From Neonectria sp. B-13 (taxonomy: Eukaryota; Ascomycota; Sordariomycetes; Hypocreales; Nectriaceae): a DNA stretch of 64,000 nucleotides. The notes beneath the pieces are model-generated. The model was not told where the DNA came from and searched no databases. It saw only the letters and a program-made list of their open reading frames with translations. Below are positions 1 through 12,461 of this stretch, in pieces. Position 1 is the first letter of the stretch. Every line of letters begins with the position of its first letter. The stretch covers positions 372,001 to 436,000 of the forward strand of contig NOKP01000026.1 in the NCBI GenBank assembly GCA_002682825.1. Reading direction: 5' to 3'. The position numbers were made by a program, and so were the translations under genes.

Positions 1-700
1 GCTCCACCATCGCCGGCGCCTGCCCCGCGGACCCGGCCGGCATCAAGTGCTGCTCCAAGCCCAAGTGCGGCGCCGGTGGCAAGGGCAACTGCCGCTGGGT
101 CTCGGACTGTGCCGGCTCCACCGTCGCGAACCAGTGCCCCGGTCCGAGCCAGATGAAGTGCTGCAGCTCCGCCGCCCGTGGCTTCGGCGGCTACGCCGTG
201 CCCAAGATCCCGGCCGTCGGCGCGTGCAAGAAGGTCTCTGTTGATGGCGCCAAGAAGATCGTCGCGGCGTTTCCGGGGCGTGTTCGCGAGATTGGCTGTG
301 TGCGTGATTGCGCCTGTCCGGGCTCTTCTGACCACTGCTGCGGTCTTGCCACGGACATGATGATTTCGGACCACGGCGGTGTAAGTCTTCTCCTACTCAC
401 ACTCTCGGCACAAACCCCTATTAACTCTCCCAGGATGCCACGCTTTCTGGCAAGGAAATTGCCGAGTGGGTGATGACGAACCGCAAGACGCTGGGTCTCA
501 AGTACGTCATCTGGGGCCAGAAGATCTGGACCGCGTCCGTCGACAAGAGCGACAAGAAATGGGAGAAGTGGCGCACCATGGATGACCGCGACTCTCTGAC
601 CCAGAACCACTGGTAAGTCATCTCCTGGCTGTGTTGTGAAATGAAATTGGAAAGCTTACCTACGTGTAGGGACCACGTCCACGTCTCTTACAATAAATGA
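1..700 (+). CDS. Secreted Cys-rich protein with M15/LAS-type peptidase-like C-terminal domain (5' end missing)
   Basis: The gene runs in from the left edge, so its start and any signal peptide lie outside. The model joins 3-380, 434-612 and 670-700; both introns are 53-57 bp and begin GTAAGT. The N-terminal part is Cys-rich, with repeated KCCS motifs and spaced CP pairs, as in secreted fungal proteins. The C-terminal part carries SDHCCGLATDMM and, across the last intron, HWDHVHVSY. These match the S-x-H-x2-G-x-A-x-D and H-x-H zinc-ligand pattern of D-Ala-D-Ala carboxypeptidase/LAS folds (the ARB_07466-like C-terminal domain of fungi and bacteria). A hydrolase acting outside the cell is an inference; the natural substrate is not known to me. 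The stop is followed by a 690 bp gap to the convergent ATRIP-like gene. Confidence 0.8.
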
Positions 701-1389
701 ACTGGCTGTGAAAGCGGCTGAGCGGGGAGTTGGTGGGTGAGGATGGTTGGATGAGGATCTGTCTGTACTCCCGTGGCTGAGACTGAAAAGGGTGCTGCCG
801 GTAAAAAAGAAGTTCTCAATGCCAAGAATTTTGTATCCAGCCGCTTTTTGATCCATGTCTAGTATACTTACGAGGCTCCCATAGTTAAGACAGAGGAGGT
901 ATCTTCACTTCTCAGACCCTAACTTGAAGGCCCTTGTAGCAGTCCTACCTTATATCGTACTATAGGGTCCATAAGTTAAGTTGTACAAGAAAATTAGTAT
1001 TTAAGTTAGGGATAGGATCAGGCTTGGCATGTATCTTATTATTGACTCTTAGGACTTGTGGTTTAGGCTAGGAGTGTATGCGAGGGCATTCACTTTTGAC
1101 TCGAGTAATGTCCATTGGCGTTGATGTCACAAGACACTCCGTTTTTTAACCGGCTCCATTCTATAACTGTCCATGATTGCACTGTGGGACATGATTGCAC
1201 AGTGGGAAAACGAGCCGACTGCCCAACCTCTAGACTCACGTCTCCATTACCTGTATGTGGTATCATTAAATGTCGATGACAAACTCCTAAATGCTATGCC
1301 CTCCATCTAAGCGCCCGCCAAGCATTTTGCCTATTCCAAGCAGTGTGAAACTCCCAAGGCCCGACCGGTCTATGACATATATCTGCGCG
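701..1389. other. Intergenic, between convergent genes
   Basis: No coding signal seen. It holds the 3' ends of the secreted protein gene (+) and the ATRIP-like gene (-). The stretch 880-1080 is AT-rich, as 3' flanks often are. Confidence 0.6.
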
Positions 1390-3799
1390 TCACGCTACAA
1401 ACGCACCGCTCACAACCTCTCCTTCGTCCGGTGTTACATTCATCTCCAGGAGCTCATGCGCCGCCTCAATCGTGTCCTCGTCGATCCCTGACTCCATGAC
1501 CAAATCTTCCTCTACAAAGGTCAGTCTCCCAAGAGCAAGTAGGTATCGCTGGCTTCCACCGTATGACATGGAGAGTTTCTGGCCGATGTCGGTTAGGTTT
1601 GCAGTGTCAGGGCCCGTGACAAGTGTGTGGATGAGGTGAACGCATTGGCAAATGATACTGCTGAGTTCGGAAGAGGAGTCAGAAACTGCGTGCGCTTCTG
1701 GTCCACTCGTTTCAGAGAGGTCTGGCAGGATGTTTGATGGAATAGGTTGGTCGTATAAGTCGTCGATGGATGTACTGAGACAAGTGACTAGGCGAGGAAG
1801 GGCAGTGTTATGCGATGCCAGCTGTACTGCACCAAATGGATACCTGGCGAACGCGATGAGCGTTCGCAGAGCGGCAAGGCGTACGCTGCGTTTCTCAGCT
1901 GGCGTTTTTGCTGACCGAGGATACTCAGTAAGCCTGGCTGCAACCTTCTCAATGATGACGCGTGCGACAAAAGGAGGGTCTTTCTCGTCCGTAATGGGGC
2001 CAATCGAGCCTGGTAACGAAGACGAGGCTAGAAGCTCTAGCATACCAAGAATATCAGCGAGCTGTTGTTTGGGCGTGAGGAGCAAGAGGGGCGTGTCGAG
2101 CGAGATGTGCCTCCAAAAATGCGCCGCCTTGGATTCAAAGCCCGCCTCCGTTTCCGAAATAGTGGTGGCGCATGTCAGAGAGCTTGTGGAGAGCAAAGAC
2201 AAGATATCGGTTATGTTGATGTGCTCCTCAAGAAACCTGAATTGCTCATCCTTGAGACCGTCTCCATCGGGGAATCGATGCCTCCATTCGGCAAGAGTGC
2301 AAATGGTGGCTTGAGCAACAGGAGCGAGATCTGTGACAATCCAAGGAGCCACCTCTGTTGCCTGTAGCTGAAATGTGAAGGCTATGAGGGCGACGAGGTA
2401 TTTGATGGGTTCCCAGTACTGTTCGTCCGAGCACCGGGTCCAGATTTGCACCACAAAGTGGGCGAAGTCCACCAACAATTGAACGGGCCGGCGAGGATTG
2501 CCCATGATGGGGACTTTCTTGAAGATGTAGGCCGCGAACGAGGTATTGGGTTCGGAAGAAAACGAAAATTTGGATAGGACTTCGAAAGTTGGAGGCTGCT
2601 CACGAAACGACACATGATCCAGCACGAGTTGCAAGAACTTGAAACCTGTTAGTCCAATGTCGAGAAAAAATGGCGTTTACACAAACCTCAAATGGAAGAC
2701 TAGGCGTTGCAGCAATCACGATTGGGGCTTGGATTGCGGCAGGCTCTGGCTTGCTATCAATGGCAATGTCATCAAAGCCGCCCATATGGGTATCCAGTGC
2801 CATAATAGGACTGTCCACGGCCGGTCGTTTTCGCTTGCCCTTGCTTGGCGTTCTCTCGCCCACATTGGCAGCAACTGACCCGGCATTCTTATTCCGACCC
2901 TGACCCTTACTGGGGCTTACGACAATATCCATCTCGTCAAAGCCATCGGCAACGCGCCATGTCTTGGACGTCTTCTTCGGGGTCGTAAGACCTGGCCCCG
3001 TGGGCACAGCAGTATCCTTCCTCCGCGTGCGGTTGCTAACCTCTTTGACATCCCTCTGAAGAAACTGAAGCTCGATGTTGGCATTGTGTTCAGCGACGAC
3101 GGCGGCTTCGGCGATTCGTTCTTGTCGACTCAACTGCTCGGCGTTGAGCTTCTTTAGGCGATTGACCTCGGCATCGTGCAATTCTTGGGCTTTGGTGGAG
3201 TTGGTTCGGATGATTGACACCTCACCACGGGCGGCGTTGAGCTCGGCTTCGAGAGCCCGCAGTCGCTGCTGAAGAGCTGAGACGACATTGCCGGGTTGGC
3301 TTTGCGAGGGAACGAAGTGATTCGTTCCGATAGCTGGTCGAGCGAACTGGCTTGCCTGAGGTTGCAGGTTGGACGATTGGGACTGAAACTGCTGCGACGT
3401 GTACAAGGGTTGTTTTGTGGCAGCTGCACTGGGCAGTAGAGGAGCAGGTTGGCCGGCGGGACGTCTCTTGGAAGGATGGACAATTGGGTCCCATCGTGGG
3501 TTGGGGAGAGGCGGGACAGATCGTCGAGATTCTTGATACTGGTGTTGCTGCTGCGAGTGCTGCTGAAGTGTATTATCCACTACTGGCCTTCCGACAGGCT
3601 CCCCAATATCATTGGTCACCTCTGTGGTGTCGAGGTCGTCATCTTCGACCCAGATGGCGTCGAGATAGGCGGATTCGGGGTGCTGAGACGGGGGTTTTCG
3701 GTGGGCTTGGGTGAGCTGGATGGCATTGTTCTCGAGCTCTTGAAGAGCGTTGTCGGTAAGATCGTCAAAGCCATCATCGGAGAATTCGTCTAGATCCAT
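1390..3799 (-). CDS. ATRIP/Rad26/UvsD-like DNA damage checkpoint protein
   Basis: Two exons, 3799-2687 and 2637-1390, about 786 aa. The 49 bp intron has donor GTTTGT, branch-like CTAAC and acceptor CAAG. The N-terminus is acidic (MDLDEFSDDGFDDLTD), followed by low-complexity sequence and an interaction-type segment with Pro/Gln runs. A coiled coil of about 90 residues (roughly 175-265) is rich in Leu, Glu, Arg and Gln. The second exon is mostly helical, HEAT-like sequence. This order (acidic N-terminus, coiled coil, helical repeats) is that of fungal ATRIP orthologues (Schizosaccharomyces Rad26, Aspergillus UvsD), which bind RPA-coated single-stranded DNA and recruit the ATR/Mec1 kinase. The assignment rests on architecture and the familiar N-terminus, not on a catalytic motif. 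A 37 bp alternative intron is possible but too short. Confidence 0.75.
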
Positions 3800-5595
3800 G
3801 GCTTATGGATTTGAAAGGCTGGAGCAGCGCCATTGGGTGAGGCTGTCCGAGGTTATCGGTTGGAGCTCGTGGGGCATGGCATCGTTTCGCGAGTCGGATG
3901 TTGAGACGCGTCGCGCAGTCACGTGCTAGCACTCTCCGTTTCTTCTTCGAGGCTTGTGGCTGAAGATGATGGATTGGGGTTGGATCTAGGACGTGGCTGA
4001 GCGTTGTGGCACATCACAGTCAGCAAGTGTGTTTATGTGGGTGGGCCCCTCATCTCCTCGTGTTCAAGCATGTGAAAGAACTATCGATGACGCACTTTTC
4101 GATCCTGATATCAAATGACCTTGATTTTCAGCGTGCGTGGATATCTTGGAAGCAGGGCCCTTGTTAATGTAAATAGATAAAATTCGAAACATTTTCTTGA
4201 ATGCTCTCCATCGCCACAGCTCAGGAGGTAGAGCGGAAAGCGAGAAAGCCAACATTACAGGGCGAGATAAGTTGTGGGGAATCCTGTCTGGGGCATTGTA
4301 AGGATGCCGGGTCCCTCGGATTCGCAAATTACCCGCTTGGCGTTTTCATGCCCACAGAAGAGGAATACGGACAGCGCAGAGATACCACCCGCGACGTCAC
4401 TGCCAGGGCTTGGATCTGGCTGGTGAGTTGTTGAGACAGATCAATTGTCTCTGGATGTAACGTGTCGCATGGGTGTTTGCTCTGGAATCTCCTGGGTCAA
4501 GAGCCCCGGAGCCAGACCGCTTACAACCGCAAATACTCCAGCCAAATGCCTGGCCGTTGGCAAGTCTTCTTATTTTCGGCTTTCTACCCATCGAATCTAT
4601 TGACTCCGTAGATCTCCCAACAGATCTCTTCTGCCTGGTTCCACCTTGCGCTTGGCGTAGACAGTCCAACGGCGACGGGGCATTTGTCCGGTCCGTCCCA
4701 CATCTAATCAGCCCCTGCGTCCATGTCCATGTCCTTGGCCGAGGCGAGGCAGGAATCCGTGGCTTAGAACGTATACGGCTGTCGCTGTGCAGCTCGGCAT
4801 ACGCGGAGTAGTCTAGGGCGCACGTCGAATCGATTGTGTATCTTATCGTCGCGTACTGGGTAACGAAACCAGTTGCCGTATTCAATACCCGCCCATCCAT
4901 GGCAGCCCGGAGTTCCAATGAAGTCACCGGGATGCTGATTGGCGACCGATGGAACACGCACCTACAACGCGCCGTAACACCCACTGTATTCTAGCTGTCC
5001 TCAGTGTATTCCAGGGTCCAGTTTGCCCACTGAAACCCCCCAAACGTCAAGCCGCAGCTGCTGAGGTGCCCAACTCCGCTCCGCCAGGGCTTTTTAGGCT
5101 GCTTCGGCCAAGCGCAAGCGTCAGCGCCAGCGTCAGCATCAGCGCAAAACCCACCACCCACTTTGGGAAACGGCCAGTGGAAATCCTCCAACTTTTCCCA
5201 TCGTCATCAAACGACTCTCGACCAAAACACCGCCTTCCGAGCCCGTCCACACGCTCGCGGCCTCTCCAGCGGACTTCATTGCCCGCTCCCGCTCTTGCCG
5301 CCTCCACCGAGACGTCTACTCGTACCTCGCAATCCTCGTAACCCAGGATCCTGCCACCTCAGCTCACTCCGGCCCAAGCTTCAGTCCCCTTCTCCCTACC
5401 TACTTAGTCTTCCGGGCCTGCCGCAGTCGCGCGACCGCTGGGACGACGACGACGACCGACGACGCACTCTCCCACGACCCTCTTCCAATCGCACCGCCCA
5501 AGGACAGTCAAGACGAATCGCTAAACCCACGGCAGCGATAGAAAATCGCAGAAACCAACGCTCCCGACACCACCACAAACCACCACACTTTCGCA
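3800..5595. other. Divergent promoter region of ATRIP-like and CDS1 genes
   Basis: About 1.8 kb without a convincing gene. An open minus-strand frame near 4397-4984 lacks domain or splice signals. The 3' third, before the CDS1 start, is pyrimidine/AC-rich, as in fungal 5' leaders. Confidence 0.5.
5114..5143 (+). repeat. Imperfect hexamer tandem repeat
   Basis: Five 6-bp units of the form GYMAGC (gcaagc, gtcagc, gccagc, gtcagc, atcagc), in the leader or promoter of the CDS1 gene. Function unknown. Confidence 0.7.
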
Positions 5596-7269
5596 ATGGG
5601 TCGGTCAAAGAGAGGGGTTAGGTTCCCCAACCGCAACGGCAACCAGAATGGCTCTGATGGACGACGATCGAGCTTCAGCGATATGAGCGACGATGGCCAG
5701 TCTCCCAACAAGAATAAGGCTCAGCTTGAGACTGTTAACGAGGTATGTGTCCAGGCTAAACCCTCTAGCGATGCGAACATGTCCCCATCACCAAGCTCCA
5801 GCAGCATCACACGCAACCACACCCGAAGTCTACGAGAACCCACGCTGACCATGGCGCCTTTGCCGCCTTACAGAAGCCCCCCACTGCCGCTCAGAAGCAG
5901 GTCGAGTACGAGAAGAAGAAGGCCAACTTCATGACCCGCACGTTCTGGACTTTTGTCATGTTCGCCCTCTTCTTCTCTGCCCTCTTCATGGGCCACATCT
6001 ATATCATTTGCATTATTACAGCTGTCCAAATCGTCTCTTTCAAGGAGGTAATCGCCATCGCCAACGTCCCCAGCCGCGCCCGTTCCCTGCAATCGACCAA
6101 GAGTCTTAACTGGTATTGGCTCGCGACTACCATGTACTTCCTCTACGGCGAGACTGTCATCTACTACTTCAAGCACATTGTCCTCGTCGACAAGGTTCTG
6201 CTGCCTCTGGCTACCCACCACCGCTTCATTAGCTTCATTCTCTATGTCTTTGGTCAGTCATATCATATCGTTTGCGATTATGCCCAGCAGCTAACCACCC
6301 CTACAGGCTTTGTCTGCTTCGTCGCCTCTCTGCAGGCCGGTAACTACAAGTTCCAGTTTACCAACTTTGCCTGGACGCACATGGCACTTTACCTCATTGT
6401 CGTTCAGGCCCACTTCATCATGAACAACGTGTTCGAGGGCATGATCTGGTTCTTCCTGCCCGCCGCCCTCGTCATCACCAACGACATCTTTGCCTACATT
6501 TGCGGCATTCTCTTTGGTCGCACCCAGCTCATCAAGCTCTCGCCCAAGAAGACTGTCGAGGGCTTCGTTGGCGCCTGGATCATGACCGTTTTGTCTGCTA
6601 TAGTTTTTGTCAACGTCATGATGCGATCCAAGTATTTTATCTGCCCCGTCAACGTAAGTCTCCTCACCTACTTGCTTCTTCCCCTTTGGTCAAATTTCTA
6701 ACTCCACATCCAGGACCTTGGTGCCACCATCTTCACTGGCCTTGAGTGTGACCCCAACCCTGTCTTCCACCCCAAAACCTACCACATGCCCGAGTTCTTT
6801 TTCCTTCCTCAGCCGACCAACTTCTCCGTCACTTTTGCTCCTATGCAGCTTCACGCCCTCAACCTCGCTACCTTCGCTTCTCTCATCGCCCCCTTTGGTG
6901 GTTTCTTTGCCTCCGGCCTGAAGCGTACTTTCAAGATCAAGGATTTCGGTGACTCCATTCCCGGCCACGGAGGCATTACCGATCGCATGGACTGCCAATT
7001 CATCATGGGCTTCTTTGCGTACATGTACTACCATAGCTTCATCGCTCTCCACAAGGCTAACCTTGGTACTGTTCTCGAGACAGCCATTACCAGCTTGTCC
7101 CCGGAGGAGCAGATTGAGCTTGTCAGGAGCATGGGCCGCTACCTCGGCAACCAAGGCGTTGTGCCTGAAAACGTAAGCCAATCACTCTCACTCAACCTCT
7201 CGCGCTTGTACTAACCTCACGTTTCAGTTTGTTCAATGCGTTGACAAGTTCTTGCCCTTGAGGCGGTGA
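5596..7269 (+). CDS. CDS1: Phosphatidate cytidylyltransferase (CDP-diacylglycerol synthase)
   Basis: Five exons (5596-5742, 5874-6252, 6307-6653, 6714-7172, 7228-7269), 457 aa. It makes CDP-diacylglycerol from phosphatidate and CTP, the branch point to phosphatidylinositol, phosphatidylserine and cardiolipin, in the ER membrane. The N-terminus is short, charged and Ser-rich. Six or more hydrophobic segments follow, then the family signature in exon 4: S-G-L-K-R-T-F-K-I-K-D-F-G-D, immediately followed by IPGHGGITDRMD. This fits the PROSITE pattern (LKR, KDxG, HGGxxDR) completely, including the Asp residues that bind metal. Length matches yeast Cds1 (457 aa). All introns have standard sites; the last exon codes for only 13 residues (FVQCVDKFLPLRR). 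The start is the first ATG of the frame and follows a long leader. Housekeeping gene. Confidence 0.95.
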
Positions 7270-7914
7270 GACACTCATCACTGCACCTCCTTTGGCGGTT
7301 TTTTTTACACCATGTTTGTTAATAAATGACTGGGCAATACCTCTTCTGCTGGCTTGACTCACCCCCGTGGCGTTTCATTGTTTTTTCTGTTCTATTTTCT
7401 CACTGGTTGATTGACTGGGAACTTGTCAGGCCCAGCATTACGCGGCGGATGAAACGTCAACTCGGGTGGCGGGTGGCAGGCCCTTGGTGTCTTGTACAGC
7501 ACAACGGCGATTTTAACGACCGGGACTGATTTCAACATATCGGGCGAATGTAGGTTAGGGTAATTGCGGTATCCTCACTTAAGCCAAAGCGTCCATGGCC
7601 TGATGTATAATAAAATAAAGACGGATGAAAGATCTCAAGTCGATGGGAAATACCCTCATCGTTTTCTATGTATTTAACTGCGTTCGACGTGTGCCTCGTG
7701 CCTGAACCATGAGCTCGCTGAATATTGTTTCTGAGCCTACTCTACTCCAAGTATCTATTCACAGGCAGCGACAGATTGTCCCAGAAGACGACATGGCCTT
7801 TGCTCCCGATCCGTATCCAATACTATAACCACGAAACAGCACTCTAGAGGGCAGTGCATTGTATTCCTTTTCCGGCTCTAGTTTTTGACTTGTTTTCGCT
7901 GGCCATCTGATTTA
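7270..7914. other. Intergenic, between convergent CDS1 and amidase genes
   Basis: No gene seen. Contains AATAAA-like sequence after the CDS1 stop (near 7320) and TAATAAAATAAAG near 7606, plausible 3' processing signals. Confidence 0.55.
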
Positions 7915-9418
7915 TTAATACATTTGTCGCTTCCACCCACCCTCAGCTTCAAAGATCTCGCCCACTGCCTTACCGACCTTCAACAGATGGCGGTCACGAT
8001 ATCGCGGCGCGACGAGAGACAATCCAATCGGCATGCCATTGGCTCCCTGGAACCCGGGTATATTTAGCACGGGATTATGCAATGCCTATCTGTCTGTTAG
8101 CTGTCATACGTCCAGGCTATCAGCTGCCATGCCTCTGTGTGTTCTTACCGTCCACATGCTGCAGAAAACATGGCTTCCTGTGCTTTTGAGGCCCACCGGC
8201 GCCTCGTCGGGGACGCTCGGCGTGATAATGGCCGCGTACCGCCCAGCGATCTGGTCCATCCGCGGCCGAAGCATAGCAATTCCGTCAGTCGCAGCAAGTT
8301 GCGTCTCGCGGCTGAAATGGTCGACATTCTCGACGTGGCCGACAAGGACGTCGTGGACCTGGTCCTTGCCAACGCGGTACTCAGATAGAAACGCCGTTCG
8401 GCCTTCGCTGTGCAGTACGACGCGGTGCCATTCGTCCATGTTTGCGAATTCAGCACCGAGGTCGAGGAGTTCTACATCAGCGCCGTGCGCCTTCAAGAGG
8501 ACGGCGGCTCTGGCCATGGCGGATCGCGTGCCCTCGCCCGCGTGATCCCAGACGCCAGTTTTGCAAATAGCGAAGCGGGCGCCTTGGACACCGTGAAAAG
8601 CGTTGGTATCGTCCTCGTCGTCCTCGAGATCGAAGATGTCGGCGAGCAAGACCAGGTCATCCACGCAGCGGGCATAAAGACCCAGGGTATCCAGGATCAC
8701 AGCGTAGATCTTCTGACCCTCTCGTGAAATGGCGTTCCACGTGGGCTTGAAGCCGAAGATGCCATTGAAGGACGCTGGGCGGATGGTAGACCCGCCCGTC
8801 TGTGTGCCGAGGGCAAGCGGCACCTGGAAGTCGCCAACGGCCGCGCCGGAGCCGGCCGAGGAGCCGCCGGGGGTCCGGGCTGGGTTGTGCGGGTTGCGGG
8901 TTGCGGGGCCGACGTGGATGGCTGCGAACTCGGTGGTGGTTGTCTTACCTGTGAGGAAGGTTCTGGTTAGTAGATGGATGGGGGGAGAGGGTAGAAGAGG
9001 TACCGAAGATGAGAGCACCCGAGTGGCGGAGGATTTGGACAGAGGCGGCGTCGACCTTGGGGAAGCTTCCCTCGTACAAGGGCGAGTTGTACTGCGTTGG
9101 CATATCTATCTTTACAGTGAGCACTTATCCTCAGAACTGGAAAGTCATTATGCGACAGGAACTCGTACCTTTGGTGTAAATGACATCCTTGATTGCGATG
9201 GGCACCCCATGCAACGGGCCTCTCTTGTACAGCGGCACCTTGTCCAGCTCCCTGGCCTGCTTCATGATAGATCCTGCATCGAGGTAAGCCCACGCCTGGA
9301 CAGCATCGTTGCGCTGTCGGATGCGGTCGAGCAGCGACATGGCGTAGACCTCTACGGAAAGGTTTCCGGACCGGATCTGAGTGAGAGCCTCAGAGGCTGT
9401 GAGGCAACAGGGCTTCAT
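7915..9418 (-). CDS. Amidase signature family hydrolase
   Basis: Four exons (9418-9169, 9105-9004, 8948-8149, 8085-7915), about 440 aa. The Ser-cisSer-Lys triad of the amidase signature family is complete: Lys77 in GVPIAIKDV, cis-Ser147 in TPGGSSAGSG and the nucleophile Ser171 in TQTGGSTIRP, with the usual 24-residue spacing. Fungal members hydrolyse small amides, indole-acetamide-type compounds or N-acyl amides; the substrate cannot be read from the sequence. No signal peptide and no peroxisomal C-terminus (it ends KRQMY), so it is probably cytosolic. All introns have GT-AG ends and restore the family consensus across the joins. The start MKPCCLTASEAL precedes the usual helix of the family. 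Confidence 0.9.
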
Positions 9419-9551
9419 CTTTCCGGAGCTGGTGATGGTGATGCGACCTATGGTCTTTCGTCAAGCTAAACGTACCGATGGAGACGAGCTCAGCTTTCTA
9501 TTTGGACTTTGGACAATAAGTTGATGCCTTGGGGGTAACGGGTTATGCTTT

Positions 9552-10298
9552 TTATGTACCTCGGTCCAGTTCCCAAACGGACTTGAAGATCTCGATCCGT
9601 GACACCTCAAGCTGAGATTCACACTCGCGCAATTTCACCTGCAGCGTGGCGAAGTTTGGTGAGACGGTGTAAGGATATTGAGAGCGATTCGAAGGTGACT
9701 GGATGGTTGTAACTCTCTCAGTGACTGGGGTTAATGACAAGGCGAGACGGGAGCCCGCAGACCCAAGCCGGTTGTCCATCATCCAGGTGGCAGATTCTTG
9801 GACCGGTTTCAGCAACGCTTTGAGGTTTCTCAACACATAGCTACCTGAGTCACCCCGGGCGGGATCAGGATCTTTCGTCCACGGGGTTTTGCCTCTGATG
9901 TAATAACCCGTCATCCGGGCCACGGCCACGGGAAGCCGCAAGAAGACGGCCAATGAGGTATAGAAACAGTGCCGAGCACACGTAGTAGGATAGGAGTAGC
10001 GGCTCTAGTTTTGATGGTACTAAGGCGTCAAGCGAAGACGTTGGGATCGGATGGAAGGCTCGTGGCCGGGGTGGAACGGGGGTGGCATGTCGCGGATCCG
10101 CAGCGTCGCAAGCGGCAGCGAGGCAAGGGATCGAATGGCTTTGAGAGACTGTGAGAAACACGAGGGACCGGGGACATGCATGGGAGATAGGTCGAAACAA
10201 ATCCGGGTCCCTTCCGTTCTAGATTCGTCGGCGCGTGCGTACATCCTTTGCGGAGAAGCCGTCTGCTGGGGAGGTGTGTCGTTGGAGGACATGCCCAA
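9552..10298 (-). CDS. Unrecognised possible gene or remnant, membrane segment
   Basis: Three overlapping minus-strand frames read like pieces of one protein: a Ser/Pro-rich N-terminus from an ATG at 10298, a hydrophobic stretch in another frame (LLLSYYVCSALFLYLIGRL, about 9950-10000), and a basic, then neutral, C-terminus ending at 9552 (FLRLPVAVARMTGYYIRGK onward). No intron with normal ends joins them. The join between the hydrophobic stretch and the C-terminal piece looks like a 1-nt shift. It may be a decayed gene, a sequencing error, or chance. I do not recognise the family. Confidence 0.3.
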
Positions 10299-12270
10299 GT
10301 GTGAGGCTGGCTGAAGTGGTGGCTGTTATCGAGATGTGATATGTGACGATTTGACTAGGCTGGGCTAGGATAGTGACACTGGTATTTCGAATTTACGGAG
10401 CGAAGTATTGGGAGAGTTGGAGTACAGTGACAATTCGAGGTTTGTTCGTACTGAGAGAGGCGAGCAGAAGGTGGAGGAGGGGAGATGCTTAGGCGGCCAC
10501 GACTCGATGCAAGAAGGAAAATGTTACGAAACGCCGCTGGCGCTTAGCAAGGCTTGTTATGCCGGGTTTCTGCTTGGCCGGCTTACTCTGATGTAACCTG
10601 TGGCTTCTTATGGCGAATTTCTCTGATGATCCCTAGCTGGGTTGTGGCTATTACTTGTTGATGAATTCCGGTTGTCGGAGCACAGCGGAAACCCAGACAT
10701 AACAAAACAACAACCAAAGTCTTAGCCTCAAGGGCTTTCAAGAGTTCAGGATATTTCCAGCTGAAAAGCTAAACTTATCAAGAAAAGGATGAGCCTCTTG
10801 GCTCTGGTTCCCGCTGCAATAAGACTGGGTTCTACGGAGTCCCAACCCCGGCCTTAACAATCCCTAACAATAACGTCTGTCGTGCAACAGTCACACCAGC
10901 TACCACTTCGTCGCACCTGAACGTTTCTTTTTAGAAATGCCATTCGCACTCATAAGCTTGGCCACCCACAATAGCGATGCGTAATTGCAATCACCATTTA
11001 CGGAAACTCCTTGTCTAGTTCGAGACGTAAAGCACTCAACTGATCTACAACGTTAGAAAAACATCGAATACGAGGCCACTATGTTTAGAAAGGGCGCGTT
11101 GACGTATCGGCCCTCAAGTTGCTGTCAACAAAAGAAGGCCCGGCAGTTTTTCGTACGGTACTTAGGCTACAGTTCTCGCCGTGATGTTGCATTCCCATCG
11201 TCATTCGCAAGAGCGCCGTACTTCTTAGATACAGCATTTGTAGATAGCATTTGCAGAATCTTGGAAGATGTATGGGACGTCCCTGCAATCGGATCCTGTC
11301 GATCCCAGGGCCGTGTCATTGGGCTCCCGGTGAGGTTGTGTGGCGTCGCGATCTGCAGCTATGGGGATGATCTCCGGCAACTTAAGTGTCGGAGATGCTC
11401 ACCGACATGTTCCCAACGTCAGATATTGTGTTGCCTGCATCCCCAACCGGAGAGATGAGTCTGACAGGGTTTCGAAGGCCCTCCGGAGTCGGTGTTAAGG
11501 ACGATGAGAGCTTCAGCATTTGGTGCTCGTTTAGTCTATGCGCAGCTCGCAGGGCTCTCTAGGAATCCTGGAAGCCATGCAGGGGAAGAGATGCGACGAG
11601 GCTTCGGTGGCGATACACCGGTGGCCATTCGTCCCATCGCTCTCGGGAGGCCACAATTGTTCCAGTGGCGACCTCCATGCAGGTACTCTCCACCTTATCA
11701 TTATGCTTGCCAGCTAATGCATTTGCGATCCGCTTCCCTCTCCGGCATCCCCGAATGGCAATGTACCCTTAAATGGCATTGTCAGATTACAGAATCCCTT
11801 CCTTACCAATCTTTAATAGGCCCGAATCTCGCTATCTTGCTTCTTCAACGCATGGACTCAGGAACTGCAAGGTGGCGAATTTCTGTAGCAAACAACCACC
11901 GGGATGCCCAGACATTAGCCAGTCAGAACGGGGAAAGAAGATTATGCAATGAAAAGAGAGCTGAAACCATGAGCTCTAGATTCAAGGTCAATATTTGAAG
12001 CCTATGGTTAAACATCGAATCCCTGTCTAGTTGTCTGTAGAGAGAGCGTCTTGGGCTTGACCTAGGAGCTGCAGGGTCTCGACTTCCCAGGTTTGAAGCT
12101 GTGCTGGACTGGTATCATGACCACGAGGCTGAATTATGTTACTATATAGCAAATTTTCAGTGATATCTGCTAGGGTTCAATAAATCGAGGATAATGCCTG
12201 TATTTGTTTCTCAGCCCAGGTGAAGGAAGGGAAAGCTGTGCGAGTGCAGCATCATTGAACCGATCTAACA
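10299..12270. other. Gene-poor region
   Basis: No supported gene. Open frames at about 11081-11458 and 11492-11998 (+) lack protein-like composition and splice sites. The region has no clear conserved feature that I can name. Confidence 0.5.
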
Positions 12271-12461
12271 TTGTAAAATGTTACTAAGGCCACGAACAAC
12301 TTTTCCTAATACCCTAAATAAATACAAACCTAAGACTAAATATATACCAAAAGTAAATACTTTAGTAATACTAAGTCGTACCTTATGTATTAGCCCTTAG
12401 CTATATATTTCGTTCGTACCATTAGTAAAAGTTATTCATGCCCCTAGTAAGAGTCTTGCAA
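12271..12461. mobile_element. MITE-like element, copy A
   Basis: A 191 bp AT-rich element with imperfect terminal inverted repeats of about 40 bp. The left end contains CACGAACAACTTTTCCTAAT; the reverse complement of the right end gives CATGAATAACTTTTACTAAT. A second copy (184 bp) lies at 23367-23550 with the same termini. There is no coding capacity, so it is a non-autonomous DNA element. The interior has many TA and TAAA words. Clear target-site duplications were not found. Confidence 0.65.

Noticed and set aside
2638..2686. A 37 bp intron for the ATRIP-like gene (donor GTGTAA, acceptor AACAG)
   Set aside because: Shorter than normal for filamentous fungi. The 49 bp alternative has a branch-like CTAAC and keeps the frame.
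4397..4984. Minus-strand open frame of 195 codons
   Set aside because: Composition is Arg/Ser/Pro-biased with no recognised fold, and it lies in the divergent promoter of two real genes.
11081..11998. Plus-strand open frames 11081-11458 and 11492-11998
   Set aside because: No protein-like text, no splice signals and no coding bias compared with the genes nearby.
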